From Campylorhamphus procurvoides (taxonomy: Eukaryota; Chordata; Aves; Passeriformes; Dendrocolaptidae), in the NCBI GenBank assembly GCA_013396655.1, contig WBMV01009271.1:220314-284313 (forward strand): 64,000 nt of DNA, in the 5' to 3' direction. Position 1 is the first letter of the stretch, and the number at the start of each line of letters is the position of its first letter. The notes beneath the pieces are model-generated. The model searched no databases. It worked only from the letters and a program-made list of their open reading frames with translations, and was not told the origin of the DNA. Made by a program: the position numbers and the translations under genes. Shown one piece after another: positions 36,736-48,214 of this stretch.

Positions 36736-39419
36736 TTGTGACGAGACACAGACACTGGGAGTGTCCATAGAACTGAGACTGACCTGTTAGAAAATTTTAT
36801 TTTCAGGAGAATAAAAGAGCAATGTTAATTTGAAGAAAGCATTTTTCTTGAGGCAGTGACAGCTGGATGCTTTTTGTTAGTAAAGCAAGAACTGTTCCAG
36901 GTAGAAATCCTAGTAGTATGTGTATATTTATCTGTATCCCTTTTGCAAGGGTCCCATGAAAACACTATTAAATTCTTTCCTGCCATTCTAATTTTGCTGC
37001 TTTGCTGAAGTTCAGAAATGGCTGCCAGTCTAAACTGTGAACTGCTTTAAATCATGTCTATCCAGGTGATGATGAATGCTCTCTGGATTTTATCTGTAGA
37101 GTGGAAAAAATAAACAAGAATATATTACTCAACCTCTAAGATTTTTTAGAAGCTGAAATTCATCTAAAGGAACACTTGAGTCCTGCCTACCCCCCACTGA
37201 AGTGATTAGGAATTTCAGCTAAATAAAGAATGAAGGTGAGACTGAAATGCCCATGTAATCAACCTTCACAAAAAATCTAATACAAAGTTAAAACTCTTTT
37301 GAGATAAGTGCAAACATGAGAACACTAAAATAACACTGAAAGAAATGAAGGAGGCTTTTTAAAATTCCCAACTAGTGCTTTCCTCAAAGTGTAATTCAAA
37401 ACTGATTAAAAGTATTAAATCCTTTTTATGCAAAGGGTTAATAACAAAATTCAAATAGTGGTGTGGTGTCCCATGGATACTCAATAATGAAAATTCAAAT
37501 GCTCATTTCTTGAAGCCTTTTGTGTCCCTTTTCTAGATAATTGGTTTTTTGCCTAATTTTTGAGGCTATTTAATAACACCTCCTGCTAGACATCTCATGT
37601 AAACTCAGCAAGAGGAGGCATCGTGAGTAATAGAAAAGACTTCTGCTCATTTTAAAGCTCAAATTCATACTTTTCTTAACAAAGGAGATCCCCACTGTTA
37701 GAGTTTGGCAACCACCGGGCCAACTGCGTTGGGGAAGATTGGATTAGGGGGGCAGCTGACTGTGCAGTAAAGTCTCCACTCTACAGCAGGATTTTTATGT
37801 AAATTCTATTACAATTCATGCTTTTTGGAGATAATGAAATGGATACAAAACACTCCAAGGTTTCCAAGTCAGCAAAATAATGAACAGGGGCATTCAGAAA
37901 GCTGATTTAATACATTTTTTTAACATTTGGACCCTTGCATGAATAGGATTGGCATTTGTGCAATGTATCACATGGAATTTGCTTTTAATACCACTGTCTA
38001 AAACGCATAACTTTTCAGGCTATTAGTGATGTGTGAACATCAGCTATCAAGACTTTTCTTCAGTTTAAGCTCTAATAAGCTATACTGTTTTCCATGTGTT
38101 TGCCTGAAGGCAACTTTTACCAAAGAATCAGCCAAATATTTTTTGAAAACTGAACAGCTTTACACAACTTTCTGTGAATATGTCACTGCACTTGTTATGA
38201 ATGAACTTCAAATAAGAAGAGTCTGGGGTCAAGAGGGCCATTAACATGGTCTTCTAGTCTGTTCTCCACATAACATAGAGAATTTAATTTCTCAATATTT
38301 GCTCTGATCACAGTGGAACCAGAACATGGATGAATGTTTTTCATATTTCTTCAAATCCGTATGATTACAAAATTAAATGTGCACATATGTGTAAAACTGT
38401 GTGTAGATAAAGAGCTAATGTTTAAGCACTTGCAAAGCATTTTTATACCAGAAATACTCTCCAATGTCGAGTTCTTTATTCCAGTCCAGCTGATATGAAA
38501 ACCTCTGATGCAAAAGATGCAGTGAAAATACTCCCACTACACTGAAGTACTCACGCCACCAGGTTTATCAATCAGCTGAAAGAGCAGAGTGACAAAGGAC
38601 ATGATGGGAGGGCCAAAACATAATATAAGACACATGTACTGTTTAAAAGCTGTGCAGGGTCTTTGGGTACTTCTCTTCTGGGGTTTGTGTGTTATAGAAT
38701 TAACCTACTATTAGTGAGAGTCAGGTTCACAATGCTTGAGAGAAATATCTGTTCCGTAACAACATTCAAGGCAAAACTGTACTGCTAGTATTGATAATAT
38801 TTTTATATTCAACTTCCATACTGATATAAATTTCTTAATGTAAATGTGAAAATATCCAATTTTAGGGCCTGAAAGAAGGAAATTATTAGGAAATATCTAC
38901 ACTACACATATAGAAATGTTAGTGAAATTCCAAAATTATAAAATACTGGGATTGTTTATGTCTAAAATAGTAATCTTCCCTTTTGGTGCAAAAAAGTTTT
39001 TTTTTCAAATGAGCATCTATTTATTAAAAAGAAAAAAAAAAGGGATATTCACAATACAGTTTCTCTTCAATGCATGTAGTCAAAATAGAAACCAATTAGT
39101 GTTCCAAAAATCTTTCAAAAAAGGACTCAACCAAGACCTGAACCACAGGAGAGAGTTTGTATGATGTGAACATCTAGCTATTAAGGTTCATTATGACAAT
39201 CGATGAGGTTAAAAGGTGAGTTTATGAATGAAAGTTTACAAGCTCTGTTGTTGCAATGACAAACATTGAGAAGCTGCAGAAAGCAAAACCTGAGAAACAG
39301 CTATGCTTATTGTTTAGACCACAAGATCACACTGGTCATATTGTATCATTTAAGAGTAAATGTAATAGGTTTTTCTGAAACAAACAAAAGCAGTAACAAG
39401 TTATAAACAAATGTGATTT

Positions 39420-39428
39420 GGGGGGGGG
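39420..39428 (+). repeat. G9 homopolymer
   Basis: Nine consecutive G in otherwise AT-rich sequence. A likely spot for length variation and sequencing error. Confidence 0.9.
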
Positions 39429-39714
39429 TTGTGGTTCCAAGTTGCTCATTTGGTTATAATCACATACCTTGTTTTTCCTAGGGAAATATTCTGCCAAATA
39501 CACTCACTTTAGGAATAAAAAAGAACACGAGGAGCGACTCGGAGAAAACATGTTAGGATCCTGTCCTGCCTCCATTTTACTTAGCAGTAATTACTCTGGG
39601 AAGTGCTATTAAGCTCACTACTCAGTGGACCAGATTGAGCTCCCTACATTCATGCAGGCTAACATCCTGGCCATCAGTTAGTCCTCCTAGGCCATTCTCT
39701 GAACATCATTACAC

Positions 39715-39845
39715 AGCGAGCGCTTACTGATATGAATAGTCCCACTGATTTCAATATAATTATGAAGCAGAAAGAAATGACTCGGGGTGGGTACAGTCAG
39801 TAACAAAATCAATCTCAACAGGAGTAAGGATGGCAGAATCAAGTC
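39715..39845 (+). mobile_element. Probable fossil amniote repeat
   Basis: Two separated segments fit, from memory, the layout of an old repeat common in reptile and bird genomes. One is 'GCTTACTGATATGAATAGTCCCACTGATTTCAAT' at 39723-39755, which recalls 'GTGAGTAGTCCCATTGACTTCAATGGG'. The other is 'GGAGTAAGGATGGCAGAATC' at 39821-39840, which recalls the downstream 'GAGTAAGGGCTGCAGGATC'. The middle is decayed. The order and spacing of the two blocks support a real copy. No family name is given because I cannot search. Confidence 0.45.
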
Positions 39846-41843
39846 TTCTGGGCACAGCCAAGTCACTTAATGCCATAGTGAAACACAGCAAAGAGCATTT
39901 ATGTCTGATAGACTAAAAACTGAGATGGAAAAAACCTCCTAATTAAGAATTATAGGAGTGGAAAATCTTCCTAGAAGAAATAAGAATATACCAACGATAC
40001 AACCACAATCAAAAGAAAAATAAAAAGTCACTCTTTTTTTCCATGTTTAGGAAATGAACAGAGTTGAACTGCTCTTTGTCACAAGAATATAATACTGTCT
40101 TCAGGTGGTCATTGTTTCCATGTCACCTTTGAACCACACAAAACCCTCATCAACATGCTCCTCAAATATTCTGTTGTTTTCTTTCAAAGAGTGATTTATA
40201 ACATTTCACAGCAAGGAAATGTGCCACATCCATTAAACATTAATACTGAGTTATGGTTTTCTAAATCATAGCTATCCGCTTTGTAGTCTTGTGCTTGACT
40301 TGTATTTCTGAAAAAGGAAAATACATTTTTCTGTACTGTCAATTACTTATTCAGCACTGGGCTCTACTGCAATCTCCTGAAAACAGTGAGAAAATGTCTT
40401 TTTGTTTGTTTTTAAAAATACCTGAGTTTGCTTGAAATACAGAGTGAGAGACAGTATAAATATGATTAACTATTTGATAAGAGTTGAACTGAGACCACAG
40501 CACAATATATCATAGCTTGGACAGCTCATGAGTGCTGCCAGAAGAATCCCCTCCAAAGGAAAAACCCTACAATGACCTTACATGAGAAGATGTGAGAAAT
40601 CCAAAGAAAGTGGAATTATTATTTAAACTGGAGAATAGTGGTTTTGACACAGAAGAGAGATGTTTCCACCCGACTGTTGGTCTCCAGCTGTCCCATCACG
40701 TTTATAGGTACTGCTGCCTCTGATGCTTTTTGTGAACACAGTTTAGTAAACAACTTGAGCACATATTTAAAATTATGTACAAGAATAATCCCAGTAAAAT
40801 GAATGGAAATATCCATGTGTTTGAAATTAGAACATGCTTAAATGTGAGGCAGAATGAAGCACATAATCCTCTCAACATGATATTTTCAAGTTGTACTTGA
40901 AGCTTGGTAAATGAAAGCACATAGAGCTGTTCAGAACACCTCACCAATCTTGTCTGTGGCACTCATTTCAACCTATTAGACCCTGGATCCATGGGGAAGA
41001 TGACTTTGCAGCATGCTCGAGGCATAGGCCTCCTTGAGCACTTTTTGCTGGCTAGGCAGCACAATCTGCTGTGCTCAGAAAAATGTATGTCTTAGGGGAA
41101 GGATTTGGAACTAATGCATTCAAGAGCATCCTTAAACTCACCAAATCAAGTAATCAAAATAATGGGGGTTTTTAGAGCATCAGTATTTTTTCTCACTGCA
41201 ATTTAAGTACCTTCCAGCTACCATCTAGTTGCACTGGACTCCCCTCTTAACCACCCCACACCCCAAGCATGGTAAAAAGCCCTGGTGCCTAATAGAGCAC
41301 TCTGGAATTCATTTGGAGGCTCCGGGAAACCCCAAATCATACCACTGTCTAACATATACTGTTTGTAGTCAGTTTTGTAATCTATGGTAGTTATTACACT
41401 TCAAATACAAAGAAGTCTGCACTAAATAATGTGAAAGAGAAGACAAAGTAACCCCATCTCAACATGTGCAGTAGATAGTAAAAGCACTTCTGTACGTGCA
41501 CATAAGGAAATTAACAGCATTCCCCACATATTCATTCAAAGAAGTGAACACGCTGTGCTGGATACACATATAGATTAGAGAAGCAAAATTGCTTTAAATA
41601 ATCAAAATACACAAAGGAACATTTTTCTGTGTGGCTGGAAATAACCCTGACAAATGTTAATGCTTTGCAAATGTAAAACATTCTTTAAGAAACAACATGA
41701 AAAACCAGCATGTTTTCAGATGCATACAAAGTAAGCTTCTGTATGAACCTCTGTTATGCTACCTGGATGTATACAAAGATCACTGTGTGATGAGCAAGTA
41801 CATTCAAACTACTTTTATTTTCTGAATTATGAATTTATTTTGT
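39846..41843. other. Noncoding stretch, nothing recognised
   Basis: No exon, RNA gene or repeat family seen. Overlapping minus-strand frames at 40619-40962 (65 and 86 codons) have no known domains. Confidence 0.55.
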
Positions 41844-42060
41844 GAAGATCCAGAGAAGGTCAACAGCATGATTAAAGATATGAAGAAGTTTCCATACGGT
41901 GAAATATTAAAGACGAGTGGACTGTCTGAGTTTAGCAGCAGATTTTGGTGATGTATAAAGTAATGAATGACAAGGACAGACCTATGTATTTTTCCCTGTG
42001 TTTATCAACAGACAAAAGAGTTTCATCCTAATTAGAGGACAGCATTTTTAGTGTTCCTGC
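41844..42060 (+). mobile_element. Ancient CR1 LINE fragment (ORF2 C-terminus)
   Basis: A highly decayed copy whose words follow the CR1 ORF2 end in order: CCAGAGAAGGTCAACAGCATGATTAAA, then TTTCCATACGGTGAAATATTAAA, GGACTGTCTGAGTTTAGCA and ATGTATAAAGTAATGAATGACA. These correspond to the 'PYEERLxxLGLFSLxxRR...YKIMN' part of the protein. Small indels and substitutions are far more numerous than in the other CR1 copies, and one gap falls in the 'SLEKRRLRGD' region. It looks like the older CR1 type abundant in turtles and crocodilians. Confidence 0.75.
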
Positions 42061-43080
42061 TATTTTGTTATTTGGCATATAATTAATCAGTGAAACTCAT
42101 AGCTGCAGTAAAATACTGAGATAAATTGATTGCAAACAGGATTAGTCACACACATATAAGACCAACATACTGATTAAAAACTCAGTAGGATGATATACAG
42201 CTTCCATTTCTTTGGCTACCTGTTTAGATTCCTCAAAACATAACTGTAAAGTCCAGAAAAAAGCCTTGCACTCGTATTTTTTGGGTAGGGGAGAAAAGCT
42301 ACAATACAGCTTTTGTCATGGTCTTCAAAAGGTATGAAACATCAAATAAGAGGGCTTACTTTGCTATGATAATTTCTATATTACAGTTGTCTACAAGTCT
42401 TTTTTTTCTAATTGAGAATACTGGCACTATATAGTAAGTAAATAAAAACTGAAATTGAAAAGCAAGATTGAATTGCAGCTAGTGTCTACAATAAATGAAG
42501 CTCAAATCCTGCTGTTATGTTTCTGACAACTTCAATAATAATAGATCATCTTGTTTTAGTTGCACACTGAGAGGGGGCTACAAGGTATGTCACCCACATG
42601 AATGACTAATATGTTATGCTTATCACTTCAGAAGCAGAACTATCTGAATTCTGCTTGCTAACTACAGGGCTGTGCAAATTACCCCGACAGCACTGTGTGT
42701 TCTTTCTATACCTTGCTTACAGGCCAGGATTGCTTAGTCCCAATGTATTAATAAGTAAGTGCAAGTATTTCAACAATCAGCATTTTAGCATTTGCATGCA
42801 AACTCTCATGCTGTGTAATTATACACAGTGCTGGCACTCAAATTAATTAAAGCTGATTTCTCTGTGACTGCAAACTGGTCATATCCCCAGACTTGCTCTA
42901 GTATGAAGTCATCACCCTATATTCAACATGACACTTTATGTCCCTAGCATTCTTAGCAATGCTAATATGCAACAACTGTAAATTAGGCAATATTTTACAG
43001 AGCAGCTGACAACCGCTGGTTAGTTGTTGAGTTCACCCTCCCCCTCCCCCCGACACTTTCCACATAAAAGTGAGAAACCA

Positions 43081-43235
43081 GTTATTTCCATTGTGCTTGC
43101 TTTGTAATTATCTGAACTAACAATGTAAACAAATTACATACATTGTTTCAACAGCTACTCGCCCATGTTTGATTAGGGGTTACAGAAAACTTATAAAACA
43201 CAAAACTCAACAACAACATCAACAATGTTTGTTTG
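43081..43235. promoter_or_regulatory. Candidate enhancer: SOX/FOX motif cluster
   Basis: Within about 150 bases there are SOX-type motifs AACAATG (43119-43125), CATTGTT (43141-43147, opposite orientation), CATTGTG (43089-43095) and ACAATG near 43221. There is also a forkhead core GTAAACAAA (43125-43133), abutting the first SOX site, and a TAATTA-like word (43105-43110). SOX sites in head-to-head pairs are known in tissue enhancers. AT-rich motifs arise by chance, so only the clustering is suggestive. Confidence 0.25.
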
Positions 43236-44022
43236 ATGCTAACATGCAATTAGTCTCCGGCAATTTCAATGTTAATTTAAAAACTCTTTCCCTTTTTCCC
43301 TGAAATGGCTTTTTAGTTTTAACAGGCGTGCTCTTGCCAGTCAAGAACAGGGAACTGGGGAGGCAGAGCAGAAGAGCTGACTGATAGGTTTCAGGAATCC
43401 TCATCAAATAGAGTGGAACTCTAGCAGAGACAGTTCTTTGCAACACAGATCCATAAATGCTGACTTCTGGGGCAGTACTGAGTTCCAGCCTCTTTCACAA
43501 TAAAGTTGCCTGATCTGACTTTATAATTTGGTTGAAAGAAGTCCTTCCTTAATACATTTTTTCAGCAGAGATATCCTCTGAGAAATTAAAATATTATAGT
43601 GATCTTTTATCTCACAAATATGACTGCAATAGTACCATTCACTTATAACCTTCTGAAACAGCAAACAATATAATCAAGCCCATCGGTATTTTGCATTTAC
43701 AAAATTTCACACAGAATGCTTATTCAACTACAGAACTAAAGTACTCCAAGAGCATTTATGACTTTTTCTTGGAGCCATAGACTGCTCTTGGTGCAGAGCT
43801 GCTCTCTGAGAGCTTCTCTTGTTTGGACCAGTAGACTTACCATAGTGAGTGACAACAACAAGGTAAAAAAATTATCTAATTCTCCCACTAAAATAGAAAG
43901 TAAACTACCAAGTAGGATCAGATTTTTTTTCTCCACAGAATTTGGTCTTAAGAAAAGGCAGAGTCAATTCCTCCAAAATATGACAAAAGAGAAATGCAAA
44001 AGTTGATATCCTAATAAAATAG

Positions 44023-44053
44023 CCTCTTTATGCTAACATAAAGCATAAAGAGG
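44023..44053. repeat. Perfect hairpin, 12-bp arms, 7-nt loop
   Basis: CCTCTTTATGCT (44023-44034) and AGCATAAAGAGG (44042-44053) are exact reverse complements. It is too short for a microRNA precursor. No terminator role is expected in a vertebrate. Confidence 0.8.
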
Positions 44054-46989
44054 ACTTCTGTAGGCTAAGATTATTAACCAGAATATGAATATCTCTTCCC
44101 TTAGTTGACACAGAAAGGGTTGAAGTACCATGAGGAAAGCAAACCCCACCTTCTTAACTTGAATTGAAACACTGTTGTGGCTGTTAAGGCTCATCCCTTC
44201 AGTGTTGAGTATGTTCAGATTCTGCTGGATTTTAGGTTCCTTTTCATCACTTATAAAAATATAAATCAAAACAAGACATGTTGTCTTACATTGTTTCGAC
44301 ACAGTGAAAACCTGGAAATGCTAGAAAGACTTTTTTTGTGTTAAAAACTGGAGACACCAGATATATAGAGTGATAAATATAGACTTGAAAAATATTTGCA
44401 GAATAAATTAAGCTTAAGTAATACGAATATCTAGAAAGCCTTCGATATTGTTTTAAAACTTAGCAATAGCTATATATTCTGTAAGTCCCCATTAAAATCA
44501 AGAAACACTGAAACTAGGTAAAGGCAAAAACTGTTCCTGTATCTAAGTGTTGGTTTCTTTTCAAATGTTACAATAATTTCACATATTTCTGTTCTCTGCT
44601 AGGACAGGCCAGGCTCAAAGACTTGTCTCTATTGTCATTCTGAATATCATCCTCACCAATATGGCTGCAGTTCAGATAATACTAGAAGCAAACAGTATTT
44701 TGTGGCATTTTTTGTGTATTATGCCATGACCATAACATTGTTTGAGCCATGACTATAATACTAATTTATACAAACTGAAGTACCAACACTGCTAGTACTC
44801 CAATGGAGATAGTAAACCTTTTACACGTGTAGCTGGAGTTTACTCCCAGGGAAGGCATAAATCAATACTGAAAATGATAGACTAAAGGGAATTATTGTGC
44901 AACCATCCTTCTTCAGCACTGGAGATATCATTCTTGGTGGTTTTGAAAGCTCAGTTTTATGGTGCAGGCTATAAATGTTATGATATCCACTAAATTTTTC
45001 AGAAGACATTCAGCATCAGTAATAAATTGACCCTACAACTGGGGCAGCACAGTTTCAGTGGCAGAGTAAGAACAGGATTTTGACCACAAAATCCTTCCTG
45101 GGGTAATGCTTTCTCAAAAATGCCAGTGAACTTAGTCTTCTAATTCTTGCCAGGTCTTCCTTCACAAACCTCTATAAACAGGATCACCTCAGGGTGGATC
45201 CTCTGATCAGGACACAGCTCATTCTTAGCCAGATGCAATTGCACGAGTTGGAATAGACTGGAATGAGACTAGAGGTCCGTCACTGATGCCCAGACCTCCC
45301 ACAGGCCCTGCAAATTCAAGAGGAGATAACAGATGCAACTCAACAAAACATGACTTCAGTGTAAGGTGCTCCTCTATTCTGACATCTGGAAGTCCTCTTG
45401 TAAGTGCTAAGATAAGGTGAGATATAAGATAAGATGAGCTCTGTTCACCATCCCTGAACTTCGTAGGCATGCCACTACCAATCAATTTCATACTAGAATT
45501 ACTTGGAGAGAAGTCAACAGTCTGTGCCATTGTGCTTGAGAGTGTGCTGCATCTCTGAGGCAGCTGAGCTATGTGAAAAAAAATGATAAGCACATGGGAC
45601 TATTGAATAAAAAGTATTATGTTGTTATTACTGTTATAAAGAAATAAATAGATGAACACTGAAGTGACCATGTAAACTACTGCCCTTCTTAGGAATTGGT
45701 TGGATGTGCCATGTCTGTCTGCAGCAAAAGAAAAGCACTCAGAATAGAAGCCTTTAATGCACCGATCTAACTGTAAATGAAGGAGCAGCTTATGCTTTTC
45801 GAAAAGTTACCAAAACCTTTGTAGACAAATTTTCATCTCTTTCTCTTCATTAAAAGATATTTGGAAGGCAAGGGCTATATATTAAAGGATATTAAGTGTA
45901 TGAACTCTCCAAAAGGATACTTGGAAATAACAATACATGAAACAATAGTTCTTGTTGGTTCCAGCCGTTGTCCACTAAGTTAATTTTAGAAGAACTATTA
46001 GAAATCCAGAGCCAAAAAGTTGCAGATTTTCTAACCCAGTGACCATGATTTCCTTAGAGGTGATATGTGACCTGGAGTACAACTGGTTTTTCTGTGTTAG
46101 ACCTGAAAAACCCTACCTTGGACTAGCTTTATGGTGGATAAGTTTAAGTAAGCGAGATGCACAAAGTTAACCTGAGGTGTGAATATCACAATAAATGCCA
46201 TCCAAAAAGAACAAGCTAGGACAACCAGATACAGCATGCATGTGACCAACAACTCCACAGGCTACTGCATAAAAACATGTGGAACGCAGGCCTGGAAATG
46301 ACTCTTGGGCTTTCAAGGTGAAACGTTGAGAACCTCTATATATCTTGTACATTAATCCAAAATGTGGAAATGTAAAGAAGAAGGATGTATAGCAAAGTAA
46401 CCTTTCTAGCCAAGTAGTGTACTGTGTCCCCCACAGAAACTATGGGATTACTCTAGCATGTCATGTACAAACTTTGAAGTTTCATAACAACTGATGAAAA
46501 AGACATCAGCTATTATTCATTCAGATAATAAGGATTTTTGGTGAGCTTAAAACATGAACTGGTCAAGAGTAGAGGAATAAGATTTGCTATATTGAGTTTA
46601 TATTACCAATGTGACTGAAAGCAGCAAGCTGCTGCTTAGCTTTTATATTCTGGTTCATTTCTATATTTTGCAGCTCTAGACTTTCAAAGCTCTGCATAGT
46701 TAACTTCACTGCCCTGAGACTTCTGAAGCTGACTGAGAAATTGTTGAAACTGATTCTGCAGCTCACTCTTTATGACTGAGCAGATGTATTTCTAAATTTT
46801 CCTTCCCATCATTTACCAGATCCTTCTTCACTATATTTAGGATTGAATGCTCATTTTCTGAACATTTCCCATTCCGTTGGGTCTGTTCCACATTTGAGAA
46901 TCAGTAGGTCAAATGTGCTGCAGACTATTTTGTTAGACTTGCTAAAATCAAATTGAAATTGTATGATTAATGATATGACTCATCTGTGC

Positions 46990-47045
46990 TGGTTTGGTTT
47001 TTTGGTTTGTTTTTTTTGGTTTTGTTTTTGGTTTGGTTTTTTTAA
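46990..47045 (+). repeat. GGTTT/T-rich low-complexity tract
   Basis: Irregular GGTTTGG and T7-T8 units, ending in TTTTTTTAACAG, which looks like a splice acceptor but leads into no recognisable coding frame. Similar T/G tracts occur at 4628 and 62895. Confidence 0.8.
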
Positions 47046-47434
47046 CAGGAAAGTAAACAAGTACTCCTCTAAAGCTCCACCTGCTTTGCTGCTGTTATGG
47101 TGCTGTGCATATCAGTGAAAACAATTCCCTCTTCTCAAGGCTGAACTAAAATTAGGCTCCACCTGCAAGATGTTAGTGAAATCTTACACAGCTGCATTCC
47201 AGAGACAAGTTCCACAGATTGCTTTTGGAAAGCACTGTGCATTTCTGGCAAAATCAAAATCAAACTTGTTTGCTTTTTTTTGCCTAACTTTTCAAAAATG
47301 TATTATTAATGATAAATATAATTATTATCACACTAATCATGCTGATAAGTAATCTCAAAAATAGATCCATTTAAAATGTAATTTTACACCCACATCCCAC
47401 TGTATTTAACCACTTCTTTGCAAATGCAGGCAGT

Positions 47435-47660
47435 AATCATAATAATACTCAGCACTTAGACAGCACTTTATTCATTTATAGACACTTTTGTGGCACTCAT
47501 CACCAGAGTAACTTTATTTTCTTTATTATGTCTTCAAAGTGCTGCACTGACATTAACAAATTAATCCTCACGGCACTTCAGTAGGAAAGGAATAAGTCTG
47601 ATCACGCACTATTTACTAAGCAAAACTCTATTCTTACCCACTCTCACTAACCTTTTACTC
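47435..47660 (+). mobile_element. Ancient LINE 3'-type fragment (L2/L3/CR1-L3-like)
   Basis: Decayed but ordered matches, from memory, to the 3' part of an old amniote LINE: 'CAGCACTTAGACAGCACTTTATTCATTTATAGA', then 'CTTCAAAGTGCTGCACTGACATTAACAAATTAATCCTCACGGCAC', then 'CAGTAGGAAAGGAATAAG'. The known elements carry '...ATAGCGCTTT...CAAAGCGCTTTACA...CATTAATTAATCCTCACA...GAGGTA'. This family was active before birds and mammals diverged. Confidence 0.6.
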
Positions 47661-48152
47661 ACTAACAGAATGAGTATGAACATTAGAACATAGATCACAA
47701 GGATTACAGAGCTCTTAAAACATACTCAAGTTCCACCTTTGAAGTGATAGACAATTGCTATTGAATTCAGTAGCAGAAAGGCCTAAACATATATTCCTAC
47801 CCTTTCTCACAATAATTCTTTCTGGCAAGTGAATGATAAATATTGCAATGTATGGAATTGTTGGAAGTGTCTGCACAACTGTAAACACAACAAACCTAAA
47901 GCAAACCATACATCATGAGATATATAGACTCTTTTTTCCGCCCCCAGCATTGATGGGCTTTAAAGATCTTCATTTATAAATAGAGCTTATGCATATTGAA
48001 GACTTAAGTGAAATTTGTGTTGGTTTTCATTCACTGTGTTTACAGAAAGACAATTGCTTATATGAGACTTTTAGTAATAATTTAAATGGGAAGTGGATTA
48101 ACTAGATGTAAGTCAGCTAATACAGTAAACAAATGATGAAAACAGATACAGT

Positions 48153-48178
48153 TGTGTTATGTATTTGTGTTATGTATT
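48153..48178 (+). repeat. Tandem duplication of a 13-mer
   Basis: TGTGTTATGTATT occurs twice back to back (48153-48165 and 48166-48178), directly adjoining the hairpin at 48178. Confidence 0.85.
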
Positions 48179-48214
48179 TAAAATTATCTGCAGCTCCTCT
48201 GCAGATAATTTTAA
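48178..48214. repeat. Perfect hairpin, 16-bp arms, 5-nt loop
   Basis: Left arm 48178-48193 (TTAAAATTATCTGCAG) and right arm 48199-48214 are exact reverse complements around CTCCT. This is the longest uninterrupted stem I found. The arms hold a PstI-type CTGCAG. It is still shorter than usual microRNA precursors (about 22+ paired bases per arm). Confidence 0.85.

Larger units (their letters stand above)
31121..39714. other. Long noncoding stretch
   Basis: About 8.6 kb with no recognised exon, RNA gene or mobile element. Frames are at most 84 codons. A TATAAAAG box at 33200-33207 lies in a locally motif-rich segment (33130-33400, which also holds the 12-bp palindrome CTCCTGCAGGAG), but nothing downstream supports a gene. 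A strongly purine-rich patch lies at 36600-36740. The segment 37380-37760 looks compact and motif-dense and may be a conserved noncoding element. Confidence 0.55.
42061..47434. other. Noncoding stretch with a motif-rich segment and one hairpin
   Basis: No exon or RNA gene recognised. The segment 42930-43270 is compact and motif-dense (see 43081-43235). A minus-strand frame at 45225-45593 (122 codons) begins with GTG and matches nothing I know. A T/G-rich tract lies at 46990-47045. Confidence 0.55.

Noticed and set aside
45225..45593. 122-codon minus-strand frame
   Set aside because: Starts with GTG, ends in unremarkable sequence, no domain recognised.
46990..47045. T/G-rich tract as a telomere-like or functional G-rich repeat
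   Set aside because: Units are irregular GGTTT/T-runs, not TTAGGG, and similar tracts occur twice more; simple low complexity.
48178..48214. MicroRNA precursor
   Set aside because: The stem is only 16 bp with a 5-nt loop, shorter than a Drosha/Dicer substrate, and no known seed sequence is seen.
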